Source: Engraulis encrasicolus (Eukaryota; Chordata; Actinopteri; Clupeiformes; Engraulidae). From it: a DNA stretch of 64,000 bases. The stretch is taken from assembly GCF_034702125.1 (NCBI RefSeq), contig NW_026945687.1, positions 182,667 to 246,666 on the forward strand, given 5' to 3'. The position numbers and the translations under genes are program-made. This document shows, in pieces, positions 12,595 to 22,877 of the stretch. The notes under the pieces were generated by a model, which was not told the origin of the DNA, did no database searches, and worked only from the letters and a program-made list of their open reading frames with translations. Numbering within the stretch: position 1 is the first letter of the stretch; the number at the start of each line of letters is the position of its first letter.

Positions 12595-12995
12595 AGGAGC
12601 TGTTTTTCAGACAATTCATACCACACTATCAGCTCACGATTGGCAGCAACGAAATTCGTCCCGTTATCCGAGCGAATCTCTTTCACTTGTCCTCTGCGTG
12701 ATATGAAGCGCCGGATCGCGTTAATGCACGAATCAGTGTCCAATGACGAGGCCACTTCGATGTGCACTGCGCGAACGGCCAAACAAGTGAATATGACTCC
12801 GTATTTCTTTAAGATGGTTCTTCCACGTTTGACCTCCAGTGGTCCGAAATAATCCACACCAACTTGAGTAAAAGGTGGGTCATCTGGGCTCACTCGATCT
12901 TGTGGAAGATCAGCCATAAGTTGGCTTCCAACTTTTCCGTGCAAGCGGCGACAAGTCACACACTTCCCAGTTGCTTTCCTAATAGCCATGTTCAA
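12591..12995 (-). pseudogene. BEL integrase N-terminal half, split by transposon
   Basis: This frame contains the end of the zinc-binding module (CVTCRRLHG) and the first part of the integrase catalytic core, DYFGPLEVKRG, the first catalytic Asp, then IRSDNGTNFVAANREL with the second catalytic Asp near residue 110. The last ~14 codons (12591-12629) belong to the inserted transposon. The third catalytic residue is on the far side of the insertion. It is out of frame with the upstream polyprotein because a small deletion and stop lie near 12992, so the integrase is broken even apart from the transposon. Confidence 0.85.
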
Positions 12996-15900
12996 AATCT
13001 TTGGCGCAGCTCAGAGAGCATGTAATTGCGCCCTCCGTGCCCAGTCTTAAAGTGAATCTGTCGGAGGAGTAACGTTGTTATGTGAAAGTCTTTGGACAGA
13101 ATGACTGGCTGCTTGCTACTTTCTGGCATAGCTGCCCGACTTAGTCTTCCGCCAACTCGCAACAGGTCATCTTGAAGTACTGGGTTTAACTTGAACAAGT
13201 GACTACTGCGCTTCACACACTGACCTTTGTGCAAAGCCGCAATCTCCTCTGAGTATTTCTCTTTCTGGCAGAATCTGATTATGTCAAGTTCTGCTTGATC
13301 CAGGTCTTCCACTGACAGTTGAGTAGGTCTAATGCTCGCCTTGAAATTGTCAATCTGGCTTTGGATCTGCTGTTCACGTTGAACTGCACTGTCCTCGGTG
13401 TTGGCTGCACGCAGCTCTTTGCGTTTTTGACAGAGGCTTCGCAGTATGGCCTTCAACTTCAGGAACCACGATGTGGCTCTTTTCAATCTGATCCAGGATG
13501 AAAAGTAGTTGATCAGTCTTTTGAATGGAGAGACATTCTCTTCCACTTCCACTCGATTCACTGTGACCTTTTTGATCTCAGGATCATCTGACGTAAGTTG
13601 TGTGTGGCTCAATGGAGTGTTAGGCCAACTCTCTTCAGGACCGTGGAGAAACTCGGGTCCAGACACCCATGTGGTGTTCTTCAGGAATTGATCCACTCTT
13701 TGCCCTCTAGAGCCACAGTCAGCTGGATTCACATCGGTGCTGACATGTCTCCACTGCTCCACGTCAGAGTTCTTCAGGATAGCAGAAACTCTGTTTGCCA
13801 CAAACGTGCGGAAACGTGTGGTCTCATTCTGTAGATACCGGAGTACCACCGTACTGTCGGTCCAAAAAATTGATTCTGCAAGTTCCAGTTGTAGCTCTCT
13901 TCTCAGGACACCATCCATCTTAATGGCCACAGTAGCTGCAATCAGTTCCATCCGGGGAATGGTAGGAGGCCTGAGAGGCGCTACCCTGGACTTGCCCATC
14001 ATGAATGCGCAGTGTGTCTCGTTGTCTGCGTTGCGTAGGAGTAGGTAGCTGACTGACCCGTACGCATCCTCACTCGCATCCGCGAAGTGGTGTAATTGCG
14101 CAAATACGCAACTTCCAAACTCTTCAGGCTTGAGACATCTGGCCACTGAGAAGTGCTCCAAGGCAGGAAGACCAACTAGCCAGTCCGTCCACTGCTTCTT
14201 CACACGCTCAGGTAAGTCGTCGTCCCATCCAATCTTCAATCTGCATAGTTCTTGCAGGATGGCTTTCGCTGGCAAGACTACGGGTGATAGAATTCCTAAT
14301 GGATCGTAGACTGAACCAATGACTGAGAGAAGTCCTCTTCTGGTGAATGGGCGATCTCTTATGGTGATCTTGAATTTGAATGTGTCTGACTCAACACACC
14401 AGTTAAGACCGAGAGCCCTCTCCAGAGGTAGTTCGTCACGATCCAGATCCAATGTTTTCATTTCTGTTGCCAATTCAGACTTGGGGATGGAGTCAAGCAC
14501 TTTCCGTCGGTTGCTCACCCATTTGGTGAGACGGAAGCCTCCTTTGGCACAGATCTTCATGAGGTCTTGACACATGGATACAGCTGCCTCTTCTGTAGCG
14601 ACAGACTTGAGGCAGTCGTCTACGTAGAAGTTCTGTAGGATGGTCTGAACCACTTCTGGTCTGAACTGTCCACTCTGATCTTCAGCACACCGCCTCAAGG
14701 CGAAGCTGGCGCAACTCGGTGAGGATGTGGCCCCAAATAGGTGCACGGTCATCTTGTGCTCTGTCAGCGCCTGGTTGCAGTCACCGTCTGTCCACCAGAG
14801 GAACCTGAGCATGTCAGAGTCTTCCGCAGACACCTTAACTTGGTGGAACATTGCTTCCACGTCTGCCATGATCGCAACAGGCTCTTGTCTGAATCGTATC
14901 ACTACACCAATCAGACTGCTGGTCAAGTCTGGGCCCTGAAGGAGTTGGTCATTCAGGGATGTGCCTTGATACGACACTGCACAATCAAACACAACCCTTA
15001 GCTTCAGTTTGACAGGGTGGTATACGGCGTGGTGTGGTATATACCACACCCTCCCTTCCTTGTGCTTCAGCTCCTCCTCTGAAAGTTGCACCGCATAGCC
15101 TTTCTTTAGCAGGTCTTCCATGAACGCGGTATACTCCTGTCTGTAGCTGTCATTCCTGAGAAACTTCCGCTTTAGGTTTTGTGCTCGCTGCTCAGCAACT
15201 GGTCGATTGTTCGGCATATGAACCAATCTGTTCTTGAGGGGTAGACATAAGGAGTAGTGACCATCAATCAGTGCAGCAGATTCTGTGACCATGTCCATGA
15301 ACTGGTGGTCTTCCCTGGACATCTCCACTTCTTCATGTTTTCCACTTTCCGGAAAGTCCACCTTGAACTGTTGCAACCACAGGTTCTCCAAACTGCTGAC
15401 TGATATTCGGTTTGCTGTTTTCCTCTTTGGCCCTCCTTTGTCTTCCTGGCTGCTTGATTCCCTCAAAGGTCCGTTCACGGTCCAACCTAGCTTCGTAAGC
15501 ACCGCGTATGGGCCGTTGTCAACACTGCTCACCAGCTCCCAAGGCTCCATAGCTTTGGGTACATTTGCTCCTATGAGCAATCCGATGTCGGCTTCAATGT
15601 GAGGTAAGTGTATTCCTTTAAGGTAGGTCCACCTTTCTAGATCTTTTTGTTTTGGTATATTCTCTTTTCCCACAGGTATGGACTTCTGCGAGAAGACATC
15701 TGGGAGATCGATGAACTCCTCTCCGGACAAACTGCTGACTTCCAAGCCTGACACTACGTAAGTACTAACAGGTTTCTCTGCGTTCATGGTTCTCAGCAGT
15801 ATGTCGGTCTTTCTTCCAGTGAGCTTTAATTCCTTCATCAACGCCTCGCTACAGAATGTGGCCGAGCTTCCTGGGTCCAAGAAGGCGTACGTCTGCACCA

Positions 15901-18172
15901 CTGTGTTTCTCCTCTTGGCTTTGACCTGGACAGGAACGATCGCCAGCGTGCAGTCGTCTTCCCCGGCCCCAGTCGACTCACCACCCTCGGACTCTGCAGC
16001 AATGAAGGCACTGAGGATAGCTTGTGTTTCACAACTCTGTGTCTCCTTTTCTGTTTCAGCAACGGTGTCCTTTTTCTTGATGTGCAGCAACGTTGGATGC
16101 GTTAGTGAACACACCTGGCAGGTGACCTTCGCCTTGCAGGACTTACTCATGTGACCTTGCTTTAAGCAGCCAAAACAACATCCTTTGCTCTTCAGGAAGT
16201 CGATCTTCTCGTTGTGTGGCTTGACTTTCAGCTTAGTACACGAGTCCAAGTTGTGCTCACCGTCACAGAAGAGGCACGTCTTTGTTGCAGTCCTTTCGTA
16301 ATTTGTGCTCTCTTTTGGCTTTGTGTTTGCCTCCTGTTTGTCAAACTGTTTAGCACTTGTAGTGAATGACTTCTTAATCATGCTTTTCCTCTGTTCTTTG
16401 CTATTGTTTTGCTTGGGTGTAGGTGCTTTAGCTGTTGGGCTATCCTTTATGTCTCCAAAGATTGGGTGCAGTGCAATTTTGGCCTGTTTGTTGATAAACT
16501 CGACCAAGTCTTTGAATTTGATTCTCTTGTCAGGTTGCTCTTGCACTCCAAATGCGACACCTCTCCACCTTTCACGTAGCTTGTAGGGAAGCTTCAAAAC
16601 AATGGCCTTCAAATTCGCAACATTATCAAGCTCCTCCATGTAGCTTACTTCAGTCATGGTGTTGAGGCATGCTGTCAGAAAGAGTGAGAAAGCATTCAGT
16701 GATTCAGCATCCTCTGGCTTGATAGGCGTCCAGCTTGTCACTTTGTTCATGTAGGCTACAGCAATCTTGTAATCGTTGCCGAAGTGTTCTTTTAGCAACC
16801 TTTTGGCTTTCTGGTAGCCTTCCTCTGGCTTCATATGAAGGCAGCTCTTTATCAGCTCTTTAGGCTGTCCACTCGTAAATTGCTCTAAAAAGTAGAGACG
16901 ATCCTTGGGGCTTTCAGTGCGTGATTCTACGCCATGCTCAAATGCCCTTATGAAAGTGTTATAATCAAGGGGGTCACCATTGAATGTGTGAATGTCTAAT
17001 GGTGGCAGGGTCATCATTTTTTGTTGCTTCACCATCAACTCGGTTATTGTATTCTGACGTGTCATAACACTACAGAGTGTTTCAACTGCATGGTCATCTG
17101 CTACAGGTGTAGCTCTATGCTGCTGTGGGCCAGTAAGCTGTGGCAGTTGTGCACGAACGGACTGAAACTGCGGTGCAGCTGTAGACTGAGGCGGCCGCAC
17201 ACCAGTGGATTGAATCTGCTGTATAGCAATGGGCTGAGGCTGCATTGGCATGAATTGGCCATGTGTACTTGTATTGTCAGTGACTGGATTTCGAATTACA
17301 GGCAGGTTCATATGTCCAGAATCAATTGCCATTGAATGACGTGATGAATGGCGTGATGCATGGCTCACTTGAGAAGAGCATTCATTTTCATAATTTTTGA
17401 AAATGTTTATTTTTGCATCTGAAGCTGCAATGAGCGTTTGCAAATCCAATTGTTCCTTTTTAGCCTTTATTTCAGCTTCCTGGCGTTTTAAATCCGCTTC
17501 TAATTGTTCCTTTTGAGCTTTTAATTCAGCTTCTTGTCGTTTTGATTCAGCTTCTAATTGTTCCCTTTTAGCTTGTAATTCAGCTTCTTGAAACTGTAAA
17601 TCTTGTTTTTGTTGCAAAGCGGTTGCCTCTGCGAGCAATGTGGCTTTCTCCATCTCTGCTTTAAGCCTTAGCTTTGAGGAAGTGGTGGATACTTTACTTC
17701 CAACTACTGTCTCGCGCCCTCTACTCCTCCTGCTGGAGGTAACGGATAGAGCAGATGCACTGTCTGAAGGGTTAATTTCAGCGTCATAGCGTCTTGCTTG
17801 TTCAGCGCGAGCCGCGGCCGCTTTGATCCACATTTCCACATGTTCAGTGAAGCCCTGCATTCGGCTCGCATTCGGGTTAAACCAAGCATTTTGGTCCCTC
17901 TCAAAATCTTCCTCATTCATTAATTGTTGCAGACCATCATTTATCTTACAAAACTCTCCGAATGAATCTTGAAAGTCCACACGCAGTTTCTGTTTAACTG
18001 TGTCCACGTTATCGAATTCCATCAGCGTTTCAATCTGGTTAACTTGGCTAGTTAGATGTCCTAGCTTAGCTTTCCTCGACTGAGTTAAGCGGTGTCGCTT
18101 ATCTTCAACAGCTTTATCGGTCATTTTCGGTTCTCTTTTTCCACTAGTTAAATCTTCAGTAACTTGTTCCAT
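12992..18172 (-). CDS. BEL/Pao Gag-Pol polyprotein (Gag, protease, RT, RNase H)
   Basis: A long uninterrupted frame of about 1,726 residues from the first in-frame ATG at 18170-18172 (eight further codons upstream start with TTG). Numbering from that upstream TTG: an N-terminal acidic/basic region; a charged coiled coil at about 180-262 with an 18-residue repeat; the DUF1759-like Gag core with LPPLDIHTFNGDPLDY near 397-412; three zinc-knuckle-like motifs at about 641-705 (the central one, CFGCLKQGHMSKSC, is a canonical CX2CX4HX4C); an aspartic protease with FLDPGSSATF near 772-781; the Pao RT with ADVEAMFHQV near 1111 and YVDD at 1191-1194; and RNase H with HFADAS near 1370, RMELIAA and FWTDST. 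The integrase zinc-binding start is at the end (HFKTGHGG). It ends at an early stop from a small lesion. Gag through RNase H look intact; replication in cis would fail for want of integrase. Confidence 0.93.
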   Translation of the reverse strand: MEQVTEDLTSGKREPKMTDKAVEDKRHRLTQSRKAKLGHLTSQVNQIETLMEFDNVDTVKQKLRVDFQDSFGEFCKINDGLQQLMNEEDFERDQNAWFNPNASRMQGFTEHVEMWIKAAAARAEQARRYDAEINPSDSASALSVTSSRRSRGRETVVGSKVSTTSSKLRLKAEMEKATLLAEATALQQKQDLQFQEAELQAKREQLEAESKRQEAELKAQKEQLEADLKRQEAEIKAKKEQLDLQTLIAASDAKINIFKNYENECSSQVSHASRHSSRHSMAIDSGHMNLPVIRNPVTDNTSTHGQFMPMQPQPIAIQQIQSTGVRPPQSTAAPQFQSVRAQLPQLTGPQQHRATPVADDHAVETLCSVMTRQNTITELMVKQQKMMTLPPLDIHTFNGDPLDYNTFIRAFEHGVESRTESPKDRLYFLEQFTSGQPKELIKSCLHMKPEEGYQKAKRLLKEHFGNDYKIAVAYMNKVTSWTPIKPEDAESLNAFSLFLTACLNTMTEVSYMEELDNVANLKAIVLKLPYKLRERWRGVAFGVQEQPDKRIKFKDLVEFINKQAKIALHPIFGDIKDSPTAKAPTPKQNNSKEQRKSMIKKSFTTSAKQFDKQEANTKPKESTNYERTATKTCLFCDGEHNLDSCTKLKVKPHNEKIDFLKSKGCCFGCLKQGHMSKSCKAKVTCQVCSLTHPTLLHIKKKDTVAETEKETQSCETQAILSAFIAAESEGGESTGAGEDDCTLAIVPVQVKAKRRNTVVQTYAFLDPGSSATFCSEALMKELKLTGRKTDILLRTMNAEKPVSTYVVSGLEVSSLSGEEFIDLPDVFSQKSIPVGKENIPKQKDLERWTYLKGIHLPHIEADIGLLIGANVPKAMEPWELVSSVDNGPYAVLTKLGWTVNGPLRESSSQEDKGGPKRKTANRISVSSLENLWLQQFKVDFPESGKHEEVEMSREDHQFMDMVTESAALIDGHYSLCLPLKNRLVHMPNNRPVAEQRAQNLKRKFLRNDSYRQEYTAFMEDLLKKGYAVQLSEEELKHKEGRVWYIPHHAVYHPVKLKLRVVFDCAVSYQGTSLNDQLLQGPDLTSSLIGVVIRFRQEPVAIMADVEAMFHQVKVSAEDSDMLRFLWWTDGDCNQALTEHKMTVHLFGATSSPSCASFALRRCAEDQSGQFRPEVVQTILQNFYVDDCLKSVATEEAAVSMCQDLMKICAKGGFRLTKWVSNRRKVLDSIPKSELATEMKTLDLDRDELPLERALGLNWCVESDTFKFKITIRDRPFTRRGLLSVIGSVYDPLGILSPVVLPAKAILQELCRLKIGWDDDLPERVKKQWTDWLVGLPALEHFSVARCLKPEEFGSCVFAQLHHFADASEDAYGSVSYLLLRNADNETHCAFMMGKSRVAPLRPPTIPRMELIAATVAIKMDGVLRRELQLELAESIFWTDSTVVLRYLQNETTRFRTFVANRVSAILKNSDVEQWRHVSTDVNPADCGSRGQRVDQFLKNTTWVSGPEFLHGPEESWPNTPLSHTQLTSDDPEIKKVTVNRVEVEENVSPFKRLINYFSSWIRLKRATSWFLKLKAILRSLCQKRKELRAANTEDSAVQREQQIQSQIDNFKASIRPTQLSVEDLDQAELDIIRFCQKEKYSEEIAALHKGQCVKRSSHLFKLNPVLQDDLLRVGGRLSRAAMPESSKQPVILSKDFHITTLLLRQIHFKTGHGGRNYMLSELRQRF
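17434..17590 (-). repeat. 54-bp tandem repeat encoding Gag coiled coil
   Basis: Nearly three copies of an 18-residue, 54-bp unit (QEAELKAQKEQLEADLKR and variants) in Gag. The heptad-like spacing of Leu and charged residues predicts an alpha-helical coiled coil. In-frame repeat copy number could vary between element copies. Confidence 0.8.
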
Positions 18173-18369
18173 AATGGCAAACTTCCGAAATAGCAAACAG
18201 GTTGCAGCTTACCAGAATGAGCATCCACTTGTCTCGTGGTAGTTACCTTCCATCCATGTGTTCACGCACGGCAAACTTCTGACCTTGATAAGCGTTGTCC
18301 ACGGCTTCCACTGTTTCCACGAGTCCTTTGTCCTTTTCCACACAAAGCAGAAGGTTTTCTGACTAAAGA

Positions 18370-18936
18370 TGTAGGGTATTTTCGAAATCTAAAACTAAAA
18401 TATTCAAAGGTTGGAGCTTTGTGGCTGACGCGTGTTCCAGGATCCAAAAAGAAAAGAAGTCTTCCACCGAAATCACGTTTAGTATATTTATTGTAAAACA
18501 TAAAAGACAAAATAAACGAGTACAAATGAAAATAGACTTTCTAAACTTTTGAAATCTAAATCTAAGGCTCCACAGACCACGGAAATGTTACAGCACGACG
18601 GCATGGGCATGCCACGACATGACACGGTCAGAAAACCGTGAGGCACCAACCTTCCTCCAGCCGTGTCGATCCAAGAATGGCTACTGTGCTGGGCACCTCG
18701 CGCACAATTCCCAAGTCATTAAAGGCGCGCGCACGTAACCTCCAGTAAATATTTAAATCAACATTTTAACCATGTAAATATGTTTTTAATCTAAATTATT
18801 ACTATCAATCATGAATTTCAATGAAACATCAAATATCTTATTAATATGAAATAATAACATGAAATATCAAAAATCAAATACACAAAATATGGGGCAAATT
18901 CAAAATTAAGCATGAAATAGGCATCTGGCGCCTACA
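18370..18936 (-). repeat. BEL 5' LTR (promoter LTR)
   Basis: 567 bp copy matching 7312-7878. It lies upstream of Gag on the minus strand and so would supply the element's promoter. It begins TGTAGGCGCC on the minus strand and ends ACCCTACA. Confidence 0.93.
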
Positions 18937-19106
18937 ATAATGAATGCAGTAGTCTGCAAATATACTGTATCAGCTGATCTCATACGTCATTTAAAATGCT
19001 CAATGGTGAACAAGACACCTAACCCCACACTGCTCCATGGAAAATGTACGCCCTGTGTGAATGGGAGATTTGAGACATGAGACATTGTCACTGAAAGTAA
19101 ATATCT

Positions 19107-19172
19107 CTGTGTGTGTGTGTGTGTGCGTGTGCGTGTGCGTGCGTGTGTGTGTATGTGTGTGTGTGTGTATCT
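19107..19172. repeat. (TG)n microsatellite with CG interruptions
   Basis: About 65 bp of TG with periodic CGTG interruptions. Confidence 0.95.
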
Positions 19173-19221
19173 ATCTTTCAAAATCAGTATCAAAATGATT
19201 TCAATGAGACATATTGTAGGG

Positions 19222-19365
19222 GTAATCCCACATTTATTGGACGTGAGGAATATTCTTCCTCACGCAAGGGCACCAAAATATGTAGGTTCTACTACATTTA
19301 TGGGTACGGGGACTATTCTTCCTCACACACGGGCACCAAAATATGTAGGGTCAACTACAATTAAT
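19222..19365. repeat. short tandem duplication with hairpins
   Basis: Two copies of a ~70-bp unit sharing attcttcctcac, gggcaccaaaatatgtagg and a tactac/caactac tail. In the first copy gtgagga...tcctcac forms a 7-bp stem around a short loop. The block begins TGTAGGGG and might be an LTR edge, but no partner end is seen. Confidence 0.6.
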
Positions 19366-19402
19366 GGGTACGACGTTAAATGTAAGGGAAGTACAGTAAT
19401 GT

Positions 19403-19838
19403 AATTATAATTACATTAATAAGTATACAATTCTTATACAGTTCCAAATATGTAATGTGTTATTACTATATGTGAGGAATAAGAGTATAAGAAATGATGC
19501 ATGAAGAGTGTGTTAAACTCTTCACGCTGGGTATCAATAATGTGTAGGTGTGTACTTATGGAATCGTCAATTGTCTAATTAATGATTGCATAAAACACGG
19601 TTCATGACCGTCTCATAAAATCATGACCATTATTGACAAATAATCTGAAGGTTTTGTGTGAATTCTTTTCTGGTTGACTTCGTAGAAATTGTTCAAATAA
19701 GACAAACACAGTTCACCACAATGTAAATTTATTGTAAAAGCATCATCCGCTCATAACACTGATACAGCCAATGTGACTTGCAGGGCATAAGAACTTAGGT
19801 AAAATATACAATATATACACGGGGTATGAGAGGATGCG

Positions 19839-19905
<67 letters not shown>

Positions 19906-21560
19906 CTATGCGAGAGAGAGAAAGAGAGAGAGAGAAGGGGGAGGCGCGCGCTCGATGGAGCCGCGCACATCTGACACCGCTTGTGCGGAGCGGAGGGAGG
20001 AGAGAGAGAGTGAGAGATGTAGCCTATGTTCTATGAACTATGGCTCAAATGATTCTGCGCAGCAGGACCGAAATATGAGATACGAGGAGGGGCGTTAAGC
20101 TTTCGGCTGATGAAGCGGGAACTTATCTTCAAGATAGAATTCAAGCTAATCAGAGAATACTGTCCTTTGTCTAAAGGCTTTACAGTAGGCCTATGTGTGG
20201 GGGGAGGGAAAAGGGAGCGTTTGGCGCTCTTTTCCGACAATAGCTTATGTCCTCGACTCGGTAGCTCTATGGGTTGAAACACTGGTACGTGTATCTCTGT
20301 GAGTGGATAATTTACATGTGGGTGCATGTAGGCCTATGGCATTAATGCAACTAATGTAAACTAAGAATAGCGTGTGGCTATTTGTGGTGATGAGAGGGGA
20401 GAAAGAGAGAAAGAAAAGAAAGAACAGATAGAACAAAATAACCCAAAATAAAATATATCACACTCTACAAGTGTGTATATTTAAACACAACTCATCAAAG
20501 CTATGTAACAGTCCTAACTGCATATATGCCCAATTTCAGTGCTTACTGCGTTATCCTTGGTAGGAGGGGAGAGAATTCTTTGATCTCTCCGGGCGAGGTG
20601 GGTGCGTGTTTCCTCGTGCACGCGACGAGTTCCTTTGTTATCCAAGAGCTTGGGTACTGTCTATGGCCCAAGCGATACCACGCGCCGTTCCGGGGCACGA
20701 GGTTGCAATGTGTCCAAAGAAAGTCTTGCTTCGTTGAACGGGGGAAAGGAAAGTGGTATTTCGTTGTGTAGTCCGATTGTCTTTGCGCCGTCTTGCGAAG
20801 GTCCAATGAGAAAGGGGTGCACGCAGGTCCGCTCCACGCGTAATAACTATATCGGCTGTCCACTCTCTTGGGGGACAGACAATCAGGCTCAGCCGAATCT
20901 CCGTAGACTCTAGGCGAGGTCCTTGATGTCGGTACTAGTCAAAGATTAACAATTGTCCGTACAAAAGTTATCCTATAGCGCGTGAGTTCCTCGTGTGTCC
21001 TGACTCACTGCTCTCCAGCAGTGTTCGCACAAGTCAAATGCAATACAAACGAAAACCGGTTGAAGGAAGAAATATATCGACCGTAGTGTTAACCTGGCCA
21101 AGATAACTTACAGTTTCAATAATTTCTAAAATAGACGTCCCTCTAAGGAGACGTGTCCCGACACGTCTCACATCTCGATGGAGGAAGTCGGGCGTCCGGC
21201 CTAGGGCGTCGGGCTTAAGGGGGATTCAGAGTCGCGCGTCCACGGAGGTTCTGCACAGAAAAGCAGCCACCACGCCCCCCTGTGCAGCGACAAAACGACC
21301 CCTGGCTGCAGTACACGCATGGTTCTACCAGGCTGAAATGTCCGTGAGCAGAGCTATGCTGGAAGACGGTGATTGGTCAATGCGCTTACGGCAGTCCGGG
21401 GGGGTAACTCAGCCCTGATAGGTCAGTGGTGTTCTATTCTTCTACCCTACCGCGGAGGTTTGAAGGAAAAGGAAAAACACGATGTGGTTGACTTGGCAGG
21501 AAATCACTGGAGTTTACTTGACAGGGAGAAGAGAAACTGTGTTTTATTTCAGTAGTACAA
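19403..21560. other. unassigned, partly GC-rich region
   Basis: No gene recognised. It contains a (TG)n tract at about 19841-19901 followed by GA-rich sequence. A GC- and CpG-richer part at about 20560-21460 contains a CCAAT-box-like GATTGGTCAATG near 21372. It may be a decayed LTR or other regulatory DNA; I cannot support a specific call. Confidence 0.3.
19841..19945. repeat. (TG)n plus GA-rich microsatellite
   Basis: About 30 TG dinucleotides followed, after a short spacer, by gagagagaaagagagagag. Open frames across it (poly-CV, poly-RE) are low-complexity artefacts. Confidence 0.95.
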
Positions 21561-21627
21561 CTTCCAAAAAATCAATTAGAAATATCCATAAAAGGCCATC
21601 ATGAAAATGATATGTTTGTAGTGTGGT

Positions 21628-22877
21628 AGTAGCAAAGAAGCCTCTTTGTTCGTTTGTAGTGTGGCAGCTAGCTCATTAAAACAGGGTTCGCTAATGTCCT
21701 GTAGAGTTTGAATGGGTTTGGCTGACAGTTGCTAAGCTAGCTGTTAATATGGCCATTAGATAGGCTATCTATTGTATTTAAAAATGGCTTTTGTTTCATT
21801 TAACCACCTCAACTGTAAAACATGAATAAAGAGAGAATCTTGTATGCTATCATTCATGTCTAATTATGCCACAACTTTTAAAATTAATAGCAAGAAGCCT
21901 CTTTGTTGATTTGTAGTGTGGCAGCTAGCTTCTAAAACAGGGTTCGCTAATGTCCTGTAGAGTTTGAATGGGTTTGGCTGACAGTTGCTAAGCTAGCTGT
22001 TAATATGGCCATTAGATGTATCTATTGTATTTAAAAACTGCTTTTGTTTGGCATTTTAACCACCTGAAATGTAAAACATGAATAAAGAAAGAATCTTGTA
22101 TGCTATCATTCATGTCTAATTACGCCACAACTTTTTAAATTAATAGCAAGAAGCCTCTTTGTTGATTTGTAGTGTGGCAGCTAGCTTCTAAAACAGGGTT
22201 CGCTAATGTCCTGTAGAGTTTGAATGGGTTTGGCTGACAGTTGCTAAGCTAGCTGTTAATATGGCCATTAGATGTATCTATTGTATTTAAAAACGGCTTT
22301 TGTTTGGCATTTTAACCACCTGAACTGTAAAACATGAATAAAGAGAGAATCTTGTATGCTATCATTCATGTCTAATTACGCCACAACTTTTTAAATTAAT
22401 AGCAAGAAGCCTCTTTGTTGATTTGTAGTGTGGCAGCTAGCTTCTAAAACAGGGTTCGCTAATGTCCTGTAGAGTTTGAATGGGTTTGGCTGACAGTTGC
22501 TAAGCTAGCTGTTAATATGGCCATTAGATGTATCTATTGTATTTAAAAACGGCTTTTGTTTGGCATTTTAACCACCTGAAATGTAAAACATGAATAAAGA
22601 GAGAATCTTGTATGCTATCATTCATGTCTAATTACGCCACAACTTTTTAAATTAATAGCAAGAAGCCTCTTTGTTAGTGGTAGAATTACGTTTCAGGTGG
22701 CTAGTCAACTAGCTTTGAGTTTGTAATGACTGATTTAGCTGGCTAGCTACTACTAGGCCCCAGGTGTGAATGGCCATTCAGGCTGTCTATTGTCTTTTAA
22801 AACGGCATTTGTCTTGCATTTAATCTCATGTAATACTTGACCAAAAAGAAACTGATGTTGTACCATCTAATTATGCC
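21628..22877. repeat. 256-bp satellite, four close copies plus a divergent fifth
   Basis: Copies of a unit beginning agcaagaagcctctttgttg start at about 21628, 21889, 22145, 22401 and 22657. The last three intervals are exactly 256 bp. The four full copies are near-identical; the fifth, from 22657, diverges after about 20 bp yet keeps the landmarks (ggctagctac, tggccatt, aaaacggc, ctaattatgcc). Each unit carries aataaa and no coding frame. The fifth copy resumes after the hAT insertion at about 23919. Confidence 0.95.

Larger units (their letters stand above)
8797..12629. mobile_element. 3.8-kb DNA transposon with ~650-bp inverted arms, inserted in BEL integrase
   Basis: The extreme ends are a 14-bp inverted repeat, atagtgtggtatga at 8797-8810 and its complement at 12616-12629. 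After a short non-matching spacer the arms resume at 8822 and 12594 and run inward for about 650 bp as a long inverted repeat. The integrase frame to left and right can be reconciled by removing the element together with either a 2-bp (AT) or a 3-bp (TGA) target duplication. The first would suit ISL2EU-like elements and the second a PIF/Harbinger-like one, so the superfamily stays open. The interior has no intact transposase. Insertion is later than that of the BEL element it splits. Confidence 0.85.
7312..18936 (-). mobile_element. BEL/Pao LTR retrotransposon, full-length but interrupted
   Basis: An 11.6-kb element on the minus strand, bounded by two 567-bp direct LTRs (7312-7878 and 18370-18936). 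Both begin TGTAGG and end CCTACA on the plus strand. The flanking 5-mers are atcat on the left and ataat on the right, a 4/5 match to the ~5-bp duplication expected for BEL/Pao. The order from the minus-strand 5' end is LTR, leader, Gag, zinc knuckles, protease, RT, RNase H, integrase, LTR, with no envelope gene. A 3.8-kb DNA transposon (8797-12629) splits the integrase; without it the element is about 7.8 kb. A purine-rich ggggccgg stretch just inside the left LTR may be the polypurine tract. I could not recognise a standard tRNA primer site beside the right LTR. Confidence 0.93.

Noticed and set aside
13319..17335. Many plus-strand frames opposite the BEL Gag-Pol
   Set aside because: Antisense shadows of a well-supported long minus-strand frame.
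19743..20098. Open frames across (TG)n and GA-rich sequence
   Set aside because: Composition artefact with no motif.
20526..20913. GC-rich frames on both strands as a possible gene
   Set aside because: Overlapping frames on both strands with no recognisable domain; more likely composition.
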